Positions 1 through 9,321 of a DNA stretch of 24,140 nucleotides are shown here, piece by piece. Source of the stretch: Pelargonium nanum (taxonomy: Eukaryota; Streptophyta; Magnoliopsida; Geraniales; Geraniaceae); assembly GCA_036897485.1 (NCBI GenBank), contig JAYMTF010001333.1:1-24140 (forward strand). Reading direction: 5' to 3'. The notes under the pieces were generated by a model. It was given only the letters and a program-made list of their open reading frames with translations, had not been told where the DNA came from and did no database searches. Every line of letters starts with the position of its first letter. Position 1 is the stretch's first letter. The position numbers were made by a program, and so were the translations under genes.

Positions 1-91
1 CAAATCTCATTGCGTCGGGTGGGGTGGGATTTGGGTTAAAAGGGGAGAGCTACCCTGTTGTGTAGCTCAACTTTTTTTAAAAAAAAAAAAC
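1..91 (+). mobile_element. 3' part of a SINE-like retroposon, cut by window edge
   Basis: The segment ends in a long A-rich tract (about 70–91). Just before it is a 7-bp inverted repeat, GAGCTAC (47–53) and GTAGCTC (62–68), around an 8-nt loop. The same hairpin plus A-tail recurs at 3171–3216. The part before the hairpin (GGGGTGGGATTTGGGTTAAA) resembles the middle of the SINE at 18383–18577. The 5' end and any target-site duplication lie off the window, so the class call is inference. The element sits in the first intron of the helicase gene. Confidence 0.55.
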
Positions 92-268
92 AAAAATTAT
101 AATCTAAACACTGACTTGAAGTCTAAATTTCTCAAAGGTAACATGAACAGCATAACATGACTTCACAAAGGAGCATTGTCTTGGTAACTAGAAACCACAC
201 AAAATTTAACAAAATCTATAAGAATCAGAAGTCCATAAAAGATTAAAAATTTGAGAAATTGAAATTAC
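1..268 (-). other. Intron of the helicase gene (partial)
   Basis: Read on the minus strand, the coding exon ends in CAA at 271–269 and is followed by GTAATTTC, a good plant splice donor (GT at 268–267). The reading frame closes soon after (stop near 206) and the family's Walker A motif does not follow, so the rest of the stretch is intron that runs past the window edge. It is AT-rich and contains the SINE-like tail at 1–91. Confidence 0.75.
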
Positions 269-1144
269 TTGCTCTTGATGAATTCTTCGAAGAATTTCCT
301 GCCTATAAGCATAAATTGGAAGTCCCTCCTCAAGCCTGCGACACTCCCGCAGCATAATTCCATGAATCCTACTCCAATTGAATTCGCCATCGAGCTTAAA
401 CACCTTGAAACCCTCTTCTCCAGCCTCCTCCACCGACTCCTCCCTGTCCAGAAAAGCTAGTAAACACTCCATAGCAGCCTCGAACTCCTTCAACCTCTTC
501 TCAATCAAGCTTCGTTCCGCTTCAAAACCTTTCTTCTTCTGTCTGAGCTCGGCCAATGCCTGAAATCGAAGGGGCCTCTTGAGCATCGCCGAGACCCTCG
601 CAATTTCTCTCGACACTTGGTCCAGATTTTCCTTACACTTCTTCACCGCTTCGCCGTCCAGCAACACCCTCACCCGGTAGCAGAACATCGCCTTGAGCCG
701 GCTACGGAGTTCGCTCATCCTATTAGGCACATTCAAGAACGAAATAAGCTTCGGGACGAAGCAGTGATCGCCGTCGAGCCGCGACTTCCAGTACCGCACA
801 GTCGCGTCCACCGCATCAATCCAGTTATGGAAAAACAGAGTGGCGGCGATAGAGCCGGAGTGAAACACCACCGACTTGTCCGGCGTCGAGCTGCATTTGG
901 CCACCAAGGCCTTCACGACGGATTCCTGAAACCCATGGCGGTCGGACCGCAGCTGGAGTACGAAATTGGGGCGGTTGACGGAGAGAGACCCCGGTCCCCG
1001 CGGCCGAACGCGGCCGTAGTAGGTTCCGCAGTAGTGGCGGTTCGGAGCCCGCGCCGGACGAAAGTCGTTGGGGAAAAAGGAATCACGCGACGGCGGGTGC
1101 GAGGAATGGCGGGAGGTCATCGTCGGAGAAGACGATTGGTTCAT
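269..1144 (-). CDS. DEAH12: ATP-dependent RNA helicase DEAH12/DEAH11-like, first coding exon (partial)
   Basis: This is the N-terminal exon, 292 codons ending in phase 0, of a very large plant protein known from Arabidopsis DEAH11 and DEAH12. Family members combine a DEAH-box RNA helicase core with a C-terminal RING/IBR zinc-finger region. The exon shows an Arg/Pro/Ser-rich start (1–57), the family segment RPNFVLQL (58–65), a charged helical, probably coiled-coil region (about 165–235), and the signature LPIYAYRQEILRRIHQEQ (275–292), which in this family lies directly before the Walker A loop. That loop and all helicase motifs are expected in exons left of the window. The start is the first ATG of the frame; Met9 is an alternative. 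The Arabidopsis homologues are annotated as chloroplastic, and the basic, Ser-rich N-terminus would fit, but targeting is not shown here. DEAH11 and DEAH12 cannot be told apart from this exon. Confidence 0.85.
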
Positions 1145-1385
1145 GTACAGAGGAGAGAGAAACCGAAACCCTAGAGAGAGAGGCGGTTACGGCGACGAAG
1201 AAGAGACGGAAACGGAGCTTTGATTCGGTGGTTTGGTGGGAGAAATTGAGATTTTACAGTTCTCTTTCTCTGTACAGTCTCCGCTGTGCGGTCTGTTCTA
1301 ATCTATTTGGTTAGGCACAAGGGCGTGATGATCTTGAGAGGGTTTTTATGTGACAGCTACAGGTTATAGAAATTATTTATAGGGG
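1145..1385 (-). promoter_or_regulatory. 5' leader and core promoter of the helicase gene
   Basis: On the minus strand a TATAAATA-type box lies at about 1383–1374, some 230 bp upstream of the ATG at 1144. Between them is a pyrimidine-rich stretch (minus strand) with many CTCT runs, typical of plant leaders. The transcription start would be near 1345, which is inferred from TATA spacing only. Just outside, at 1382–1393, is GGGGCTGTTTGG, which may mark the end of a transposon copy. Confidence 0.45.
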
Positions 1386-3153
1386 CTGTTTGGTTGCTCC
1401 TGTGGGCTCCAATTGATTAAGAAAACTCTCTTTAAAATAAGTGCTCATTTGGTCCATTTTTGAAATAGGAAAGAGTATAATTTAACCGAGAAAATTGATT
1501 TATTATTATTAAATGTACGAAATTTTTTTTTTTATACAGAAAGGTGCCGAAATCCTATCTTGCAACGGCCTAAAGAACCTATACAAATATACGAATGGGA
1601 CGAGTTTAAAAGGAATGTTGAAAGTCGTGATGATTCGGAAACGTCATTGAATGAACTATGAACAAAAGGATATGAAAAGAATGGTGTTAATGAATTAATT
1701 GTTCGATTTCGTATCATATGTCACATACGATAAAATTTCTAACCTAAATTTTTGCTCATTTAGATTATGTGATATAAGTATCATTCTATTACTTAGAGAT
1801 AACAATTTATAATAAACACCGATATGTAATTCAATGTTTTGGGTGCATAAAATAGAATCCATCAAATTTTGAACATAATTGAACAAACTCGTACGTTCTA
1901 CAAAACTCAAATTTTGACCAAAGCCAGGTCCCAGGCCCGCACGTCGAACAAGTTTGCATGTCTTTCGAATCAAGTTTATGTTAAGTTCCAATAAAAAATG
2001 ACAGTTTGAATTTCAGGTCAATTTCAGTACGTTTGGTTGAAAAAATCTAACCCGAACCTAATAAAAAAATGGATGCTTATTTTTCGGGCTACAAACTTCA
2101 AATTGAAGGTCGGATTTTCCCAACCAACAATTAACCATTTATTCATTTAATGTGACACAAACCCGTTAGAATTTGGAGCAGGTTTCGATAGATCGCAAAA
2201 GGGTTCAAATTGACATTTCTAACATGCTTTAAGACAGGGCATAAAGATGTTTGTTTTATTAGTCCACGTGTCAGTATATAATTTGTACACTTGGAAAGTA
2301 CCTAGTGGGGCCTCGACAAGTGCACTGAGCTGGACCCCACACACTACTTTTTATCCGGTAGATTTTGAAAGACTGAGCTACCTCTGGCTCTATAGGTATA
2401 GGCACACAAAATAGTACGCTCCGTACAGGTTATTAGGGTCCCACAACCACAATATTCGTATTTTTGCATTGTCTTCACCTACACACTCCCAGTATCACTT
2501 GAAGGGGCTGTTTGGGAGTTAGGTCCTTGTTTGGATCCTCTACGTTAGAGGTGGCAATTGGGATTTCGGGTTGGAAAAGTCTAACACGAAAAGGTGTCGA
2601 GTTTGTTCAGTTTCGGGTTTCAGTTGGTGGGTCGGTTCGGGTATTGATGATAAAATGTGTAGGTTCGTGCGGATCTACCTAGCACAGTTGCAATTTGGTC
2701 ATATTCGTTTTATGATCGAAACTCAAAAAAGTGCAGATCGAATTTCGAGTGTTATTAGGTTCATATGTAAATTATCAGCTTTGCACTACATTGCTTCTAC
2801 TAAATGCACAACAAAAGACACAAAACTTTAATAAAACCCCCACCGACTTGAAATATGATCATGTCCATTTTACGCAACACACATCCGAAAGAGTCTCATA
2901 TTTGTTCAATTACTTTCAGGTTGTGGATTGGTTTGGGTTTCACAATTAAACTATGCAGGTCCACTCGGATTTGTATGACTCAACGTGATATGTTATCAGT
3001 TGATCTAATCGTTTGATAGGAACTCCTCCACAATTTATAACAAAAAGAAGAAAAAAAACTTTTTATGAGAACCCCATTAGTTTTCTTCCCATATTTATTT
3101 GATATATTTTTTCATTCATCTTTATACAAATTTATAGCAAAAACGTTTAATAT
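1386..3153. other. AT-rich intergenic DNA with dispersed repeat fragments
   Basis: There is no credible gene. Open frames are short and lack family similarity or splice structure. Two stretches (about 2010–2230 and 2545–3000) consist of degenerate text rich in CGGGTT/AACCCG words. The second begins TTAGAGGTGGCAAT (2545–2558), a terminus that reappears inverted at 15527–15540, which suggests two copies of one dispersed family. GGGGCTGTTTGG occurs at 1382 and 2504 and resembles ends of plant MITEs. Element class and boundaries are not established. Confidence 0.4.
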
Positions 3154-3225
3154 AACTATAGTTATATTAAACGGGGAGAGCTACCCCTGTTGTGTAGCTC
3201 ATTAAAAAAAAAAAAACTATAGTTA
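3154..3225 (+). mobile_element. Minimal SINE-tail insertion with 11-bp target-site duplication
   Basis: The direct repeat AACTATAGTTA flanks the insert at 3154–3164 and 3215–3225. Only about 50 bp lie between the two copies: a short lead, the hairpin GAGCTAC (3178–3184) and GTAGCTC (3194–3200), and an A-tract. The hairpin and tail match positions 42–91 of the window almost base for base. A target-site duplication with a poly(A) end indicates target-primed retroposition of an extremely 5'-truncated copy. One caution is that the duplicated site is almost palindromic (TAACTATAGTTA). Confidence 0.65.
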
Positions 3226-3237
3226 GAATATTCTTAA

Positions 3238-3663
3238 AAGTTGAAACTACTTTGTTGTATACAATGTATATGTTCACCGCAAATTAATATGCAACAACAT
3301 TCCTACGTCAAAAGTCGAACAAAATCACATAAGTTGAAACTACTTTGTTGTAATGTTCACTGCAATTTAATATGCAACAACATTCCTACGTCAAAAGTCG
3401 AACAAAATCACATTGCTATTAACGCTATCAATAACATTTTGCGTCCACAAGCATTAAAATCGCCTAATCTTTTTTCGCTATTAATAACATTCTCATGTCC
3501 AATGTCACAAAGCACATGTTCACCGCAATTTACAATTCAACGACAATCTTATGTCAAAAGTCGAAAAGAATCACATTATCATTTACATTGTCAGTAACAT
3601 TATAGCATCCATGCATGTTAAAATCACATAATATTTTTCACTATTAATAACATTCTCATGTCA
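3238..3663. repeat. Compound tandem repeat array downstream of RIBA
   Basis: Unit A starts AAGTTGAAACTACTTTGTTG. It is present at 3238–3330 and 3331–3413, almost identical apart from a short internal deletion, and a diverged third piece lies at about 3517–3575 (GTTCACCGCAATTTA to CGAAAAGAATCACA). Unit B (CACATT to ATTAATAACATTCTCATGTC) occurs at about 3411–3500 and 3573–3662. The order A-A-B-A'-B' points to nested duplication. The frame open across it (3241–3597, plus) is a by-product of the repeats. The array is 0.3–0.75 kb past the RIBA stop, probably beyond its 3' UTR. Confidence 0.75.
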
Positions 3664-3743
3664 AAGCTATCCTCATTTTTGCCATTCAATCAAGAATCAT
3701 AGATGCATCAATTTCACAACAAAAACCATTCAAGTCTCTGGTT

Positions 3744-3984
3744 TTTATTCTGATTCTAAAAACATCATGAAAACCTAATATATTTGTGTAATGAGAAGTG
3801 AGAACTAAACTTACCTTCTCAAATAGCAGATTTCTGAACATTCTTGATTCACCATTCAATCAATGATCGATGATCGTTGCATGAACTATTGTCAATTGCG
3901 TTGCCATTTCCACTGACGGAACCATTTTTACGCCGTTGAATCTGAGTCATAGATGTGCCCCATTTTCGCTTGCTTCGTCTCCAA
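3744..3984 (-). other. 3' UTR of RIBA with a possible poly(A) signal and a splice donor
   Basis: Downstream of the TAA at 3987–3985 the minus strand carries a strong donor-like site, GAAG/GTAAGTTTAG, with the exon side ending at 3815, and AATAAA at 3749–3744. Either the 3' UTR contains an intron, or the last exon of the ancestral gene was longer and the donor is a relic. Transcript evidence would be needed to decide. Confidence 0.35.
3849..3984 (-). pseudogene. RIBA1: Relic of the RIBA C-terminal tail beyond a premature stop
   Basis: Directly after the TAA the frame continues LETKQAKMGHIYDSDS (3984–3937) and then meets a second TAA at 3930–3928. This is recognisably the conserved end of GTP cyclohydrolase II proteins (family form YLETKRTKMGH), so the first TAA replaces the tyrosine codon, most simply TAC to TAA. 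In the neighbouring frame, open to TGA at 3851–3849, a Gly/Asn/Ser-rich sequence continues (NGSVSGNGNAIDNSS). It resembles the low-complexity ends of plant RIBA proteins, so small indels probably occurred near 3940–3925 as well. Expression of this tail is not expected from the genomic frame. Confidence 0.6.
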
Positions 3985-6900
3985 TTAGCGCTTGTTCTCT
4001 TTTGTTATCGGTGTCAACAGAGGAACTCTCCCGGAAACCGCCAAACCATAACCTTTGAGACCGACATAATTTGACGGGTTGTTTGTCAGGAGATTCATAG
4101 TATGAACGCCTAGATCTCTTAGTATCTGCAATGAATTGAATCTTTCATTCAGATACCGAAAGTAACTTATAAATGATTTTTCAACTATACGCCCATTACA
4201 AACTTGATTTCTTAACACTACTCATTACCGATAGGAAGAGCACGAACAAAAGTAAAAACTTAATAGATTTTGGAGACAGGGAAGAAGCTAGAATATGAAA
4301 ATTTTCAGTTTCCATCAAAGGAGTAAGAAATGAAGAAAAGAAACTGAAAATCTGGAGTTTTAACTTCAAGAACTTGATTTATTCGATTATTACGATGTCA
4401 AAAACTACATACATTTGAATTTCTCAATGCCTAAATCTCAAAAATTTCATAATTCTACACAAACAAAATTGTAACATGTTTTTAATAGTGATGACATCGG
4501 ATAGATGGGAACAGAGAATCGAGACTTTGATATTCAGTGTATAATTGAAGGATCATTTGTAGTTTTTCCGATTAGAAAAAAAGTACATCTGCATCAACCA
4601 AACTTCTCTAAAATATAAAGATTGTGAATGAACAGCCAAGAAAGTACCTGTGCACCAATGCCATACTCGCGAGAATCAACCGGTAATCCCAACTCTTCGT
4701 TGGCTTCAACTGTGTCGCGCCCATCATCCTGTAGGTTGTAATCTCGGAGTTTGTGGCCCAAACCAATTCCTCTACCTTCGTGTCCTCGAAGATACACCAA
4801 TACGCCCCTTCCAGCTGCCTCGATTTGCTCCATTGCAAGTGCTAGCTTGTTGCCACAGTCGCATCTTGCCGACCCGAATATATCGCCGGTGAGGCACTCA
4901 GAATGTACTCTCACAAGAATATCTTGTCCATCCCCGATCTCCCCCTGTTTGCATCAATATCATGTCACAATTACTCGTAGATACCGTGTTGGTTAAGACA
5001 TTGTCTAGAAACAGTTACAGTTATAGTCCCAAGTAATGACTGATTTAGTAATATAACAGAGTTTGGGAAAACGCTAAACAATCAAAGCTTGAAATAAGAG
5101 ACTGGTATCGGGTTTCGGGAGAGAGAGGAAGAGGGTTTGCACGATTTTTTTTCCTAATATCAACATCTATATATCGAGGGTGAGCTTGACGCAAGGTAAA
5201 GCTGCATACGGTATACACAAATGACACACAATGGCGAGAGCCTCATGCACTAAGCTGCCGTTATCAATATGAATAGATCAGTGCCTATATAGGGTTCATT
5301 ACCCACATACAAGTCCGTCCTTTAGGCATAACAACCTCTTAAGCTTCACTTCATATAAACGAAGTTCTAAAATAGGACAAAGGTGGTCACACAAGTGCCT
5401 TGCTGCTGTTAGCGACAATTACCATTGAATTGCCAATCATCACAATACAAGTTATTTACGTGGCAACAAATGATAAAGAAAATGGATAAATAGTTCTGAG
5501 AATGTGTATATTTCAGCTCTAGAATACCAATTACCTTAACCATAGCAATGTGCTCGATCCCATCCAACAGCGACCTATAACAGTAAGCTGCAAAAGGTCC
5601 CCACATAGTGGGTATCCGCGCAGCAGAAGCTCGTTCCACTAGTTTATCTCTTTTGCGTCTATATCTGCCAATTATAATTTACAAACTATATCAGAACCAA
5701 TACTCCTTCCCTTTTCTTATGCAAGGATATGTTTTTGCTGATATATACACCTTATTAAATCGGCAATGGAAACAATTTTCAAGCCTTGTGCTTGAGCAAA
5801 CTGTCGAAGTTTTGGTAGTCTAGCCATAGAACCATCATCATCAACAATCTCACACAAAACGGCAACAGGATCCAACCCAGCCAATATAGCGAGATCAACA
5901 GAAGCTTCTGTGTGTCCAGCTCTTTTTAGAACCCCTCCTTCCCTGTACTTCAGGGGACAAATATGACCTGGACGATTAAAATCTTCAGGTTTCGAATCTT
6001 TAGATGCGAGAGCCAAAATTGTTGTTGCCCTATCACGAGCTGAAACACCTGTTGTCGTACCATACTTTGCATCCTACAAAAATCCAATATAATGTGAAAT
6101 GAGACGTTTTTTTCCTTTTAACTTCACAAGATGAACAAACTATATGTATTATACATATATGTATACCACTGTCACGGTGAAAGCGGTAGAAAGTTTCTCC
6201 TCGTTTTCCTTCTGAGTCACCATCAGAGGAAGTTCCAATCTCTTTAAATCCTCTCCTTTCATGCTCACACACACTATCCCGGTTCCATGCTTGACGATAA
6301 AAGCCATAGCTTCGGGTGTTGCCAAAGATGCTGCCATTATAAGATCACCTTCGTTTTCTCTATCTTCATCATCAACAACAATGACTAGCTGCATCATTGT
6401 TCCAAACCAATAAGCGGAAGAATGATCATACTGTTGGAATTAATAAAACAATTTATATGACCAAATGGATAATTTGGTAAAAGACTAAAACTGGGTCGAG
6501 AATTATAGGTGCCATGATAAGGACAGAACATGAATAACTGCACAAAGCTACTGATGTCACGATAGGGAGCGCCTAGGTGCACAAAGTGATGAGGACAAAA
6601 AAAATCATGAAGACTAACTATAAAAATCACGGAGTAATCAACCTAGGAGAAGTCAAACCTTTCCTTGGCGAATATCTTCAATCGCCTCTGGGATGGATGC
6701 AAATCCTTCTGTGGGACAATCAAGTTCATATTCATTGTTATCAGCAAAGAAACCACTAGTTGTTTCTGCGGACAACGTCGCGAAAGTTACTCCACTAGGT
6801 TGTGCTTCATCCCCAACTGGCCGGTCTGTCTCTTCGGTGGTAAGAGTACCTTGTTCTGCAACTATACTACCATTACCAAGTGACAGCAAATCGCCTTCTC

Positions 6901-7678
6901 CAGATATCAGCGCAGCTCTAGCTTTACCAAAACCCTTGAAACTCAAGCACGATTTTCTACTTAAACTGTTCAAGACCAAATTCGACATGTATCTATTTGA
7001 TGCGCTTGGACTCACACAACGCGGACCACAATGCCATCTGAAGAAAAGAAAGACTAGCCCTTTATGCATATATGAAAAAGCTAATGTGAAAGCAAATTGA
7101 TTGCAACAATGAACCATTAATTCCATTTGATGAATCAAGCCAATTAAGCATACCAGGCAAAAAGAGGAAGAAAAAAAGAAAGAAAAAATCAAGAATCCAT
7201 TTTCAGGTGAAATAGCCAACACATTTTGGATTCTTATCACCAAGAGCTAACATTACAACCACACAATACATTATGACCCCAAACCCAACAGTATCGATTT
7301 TCTCATCACTTTCCTGCGTTTTCTCAGCAGCCAAACAGCAAGAGAACAAACAAAAACACAAAATGAATCAACAATCCATTTTTAGGTGAAATAGGTAACA
7401 CATTTTGGATTCTTATCTCCAAGAGCTAACATTACAACCCCAATTTCACAGCCAACATAATCGAAATTCTCATCACTTTCCTGCGTTATCCCAGCCGCCA
7501 AACAACAACAAAAATTACACGAAATCTCAAATCCAAACACATAATTTTCGAAAACATGAAAAACCCAGTATCCAAAAACGAAGAAATTAACGAGAAAGTG
7601 AGAAACTCACTGTGGTCGCGGTAGAGCCATCGAAGACGACGCCGAAGAAGAAGAACCGTAGAAACTGAGCGAAGCCAT
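3985..7678 (-). CDS. RIBA1: Bifunctional riboflavin biosynthesis protein RIBA (DHBP synthase / GTP cyclohydrolase II), 7 exons, C-terminally truncated
   Basis: The protein catalyses the two entry steps of riboflavin synthesis: ribulose-5-phosphate to 3,4-dihydroxy-2-butanone 4-phosphate, and GTP to a diaminopyrimidine. It acts in plastids. Exons (minus): 7678–7611, 7037–6659, 6388–6167, 6073–5751, 5664–5535, 4944–4648, 4125–3985. All have GT–AG borders and compatible phases, giving 519 residues. The Ser-rich first ~60 residues fit a transit peptide. The DHBP synthase part carries [10 protein letters not shown] (155–164) and HTEA (277–280). The cyclohydrolase part carries zinc ligands Cys391, Cys402 and Cys404 ([17 protein letters not shown]), [18 protein letters not shown] and TNNP (487–490). 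Both active sites look intact, unlike the RIBA2 and RIBA3 paralogues, which each keep one activity. The oddity is a stop after TKENKR, just before the conserved YLETKRTKMGH tail; Arabidopsis RIBA1 is about 543 residues. The start is the ATG giving the Ser-rich transit peptide. The paralogue assignment is likely but not certain. Confidence 0.9.
7194..7550. repeat. Direct tandem duplication inside RIBA intron 1
   Basis: Two copies of about 179 bp start at AATCCATTTT (7194 and 7373). Shared blocks include ACACATTTTGGATTCTTAT, AAGAGCTAACATTACAACC and CTCATCACTTTCCTGCGTT. The second copy becomes more diverged towards its end. Intron 1 runs 7038–7610, so the duplication makes up over half of it. 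No coding role is visible. Confidence 0.75.
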
Positions 7679-7969
7679 TCCGATTTCAACTGTCGGAAAC
7701 AGAAAAGCCCGCGAAATAAATTAAAAATAAAAATTTAGTAACAAAAACCGAAGCACGGTGTCCAGAGAGAGCCAACACGGCCGAGCAAGTTTGCTTTTTG
7801 GAGAAGAAACAGTAAATCAACGGCTCAGATTTCATCTTATTTATGTAGAGATGCGTTATCTTGTTTGCTGACGTGGCGTCTCCATTTTCGGATCAGACCA
7901 TGAGTTTAGTTGGATTTGCATTTACCGTGAAGCCCCTAAGTTTTTGTATTATTTTGAAAATACCACTTT
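7679..7969 (-). promoter_or_regulatory. RIBA 5' leader and proximal promoter
   Basis: This is the region directly upstream of the RIBA ATG on the minus strand. The start context reads GGAATGGCTTCG. No clean TATA box stands out, which would be consistent with a housekeeping, site-II-type promoter. The extent is inferred only from position between the ATG and the TGGGCC cluster beyond it. Confidence 0.35.
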
Positions 7970-8036
7970 CTAGGGCCCAGCCCATTTACGGCCTTGGGCT
8001 CTCAATCTCATTACGAGGCCCAATCTTTTGGGCCAT
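7970..8036 (-). promoter_or_regulatory. Cluster of site II (TGGGCC/T) motifs upstream of RIBA
   Basis: Within 67 bp the sequence contains GGGCCCAGCCCA, CTTGGGCTC, GAGGCCCAAT and TTTTGGGCCATGG, that is, several TGGGCC/TGGGCT words on both strands. Another (GGCCCAAAC) lies near 8213. Such site II elements bind TCP-type factors and are common in promoters of constitutively expressed plant genes. The cluster is about 300–360 bp upstream of the RIBA start, so regulation of RIBA is the likeliest role. No opposite-strand gene that could share it was recognised. Confidence 0.5.
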
Positions 8037-8039
8037 GGG

Positions 8040-9117
8040 AAGATTTTTTAAGATATATTTTTCTCAACGTGATTAACAATTTAAATCCAAATTCGCAAAC
8101 AATCAAAATGTCCGAGTTTTTTGGTCAAGTTTAAGTTTCTTATAATTTGTGAAGCATTGTTGGGCGTGGACGATGATTTCCTCATAATGGCCTGAAACCT
8201 GAAACTTGGTCGGCCCAAACGAGTGTCTACACTATAATTTTATGCTATCAAGTTAGAGTTAGACGGCGTTTTAGTCATTCTTATACTTGGACGAGTAAAA
8301 CTCAAAATCACCGTAGAGGCAATAAAGTAAATTCACCATATTATAAGGATAAATACAATAATTTATATGGAATTTATGAAATATTTTTTAAAAATATATC
8401 TTTGTGTGGCTTATGCCTCTATTGTACACTTACTACATTTGTCTTTGTCACTAGGTTTCTTGTTATTACAAGATTTTTTTGTGAACACACAATAAACTAA
8501 GATTAAAAATGTTTTCCCAAACCCAAATTAGTAAGCTATTAGAGAAATTTTGATGAAGTGATCTAAATTTGGATATGAATTGTAAAATGAAACATGGCTT
8601 TGTTTATGTAAACCAGCTTATAGGTCAAGGTCTTCAATAGTTACTTCCAACAATACTTGTCAAAAAAATTGTACTTTTCTTGTAATTACATTATCTATGT
8701 TTGGGTGGGAGCAAGAAAATAAATAAAATATTATTAATATGTATATTGGAGAAAAACAAAGTCTTAATCAAGATTCTACTTTCCCATACTTTTCAACTTA
8801 GCCTTTGGAGAGCACTCACATATAGAAAAAAGAAAGCAAAAAAAGAAAAGCTGCCTACCATATGGGGGTCTACTCTCACTTTTACAAATTGCATTAAGAT
8901 TATATATTTTATATATAATATTTGAGAGATATTATCTAAAATTTGAGAGTTTCAAAAAATAAACAAAGTTGAACAATGCACAAGCGCAAGTAAAAACATA
9001 TGAGATGTAAATGTTATAAAAATTCAAACGTGAAATTATGTGTTTTGAAACATCATAACCCAAAAGCAGTATACTAATATTCTCAATAATCTAAATTAAG
9101 TATTGTATTTCTTTTGT
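8040..9117. other. AT-rich intergenic stretch, no recognisable feature
   Basis: Stop codons are frequent in all frames, and no protein family, tRNA or conserved motif is seen. Some sequence near 8260–8400 resembles generic low-complexity intergenic DNA. Confidence 0.5.
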
Positions 9118-9321
9118 TTTTTTGTTATATTTAAAATGAGTGTCTTGATTGATTTTCTAAAAAGCTTGTTATGCATGAACTACTCACAATAGTCACATGA
9201 TAAGCAAGTTAGTATTTTTTAAATTTTACGATAGATATTTATGAGATTAAAAAAATAATATAAAATATTAATTAAAAAATAAAATATAAAACAATATGCT
9301 CATTTTAAAACGGATCGAGTA
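9118..9321. mobile_element. Degenerate Stowaway-like MITE
   Basis: AAAATGAGTGTCTTG (9133–9147) near the left side and AATATGCTCATTTTAAAAC (around 9293–9311) near the right side are inverted matches to the terminal region of the intact Stowaway element at 18931–19192. The right side continues GGATCGAGTA, a mutated form of the GGAGGGAGTA end. The left terminus is badly decayed. Boundaries are approximate and the call rests on similarity to the better copy. Confidence 0.4.

Noticed and set aside
617..1174. 185-codon plus-strand frame
   Set aside because: It is antisense to the helicase exon; the minus-strand frame matches a known family through its whole length and has a proper splice donor.
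3241..3597. 118-codon plus-strand frame
   Set aside because: It consists of the tandem repeats at 3238–3663, so its internal peptide repeats are by-products of the DNA repeat.
7486..7689. 67-codon minus-strand frame over RIBA exon 1
   Set aside because: It begins just upstream of the RIBA ATG in a different frame. The RIBA frame from 7678 gives a Ser-rich transit peptide and splices in phase to exon 2.
7861..8076. 71-codon plus-strand frame over the site II cluster
   Set aside because: No domain or neighbour support; it overlaps promoter-type motifs and its length is within chance.
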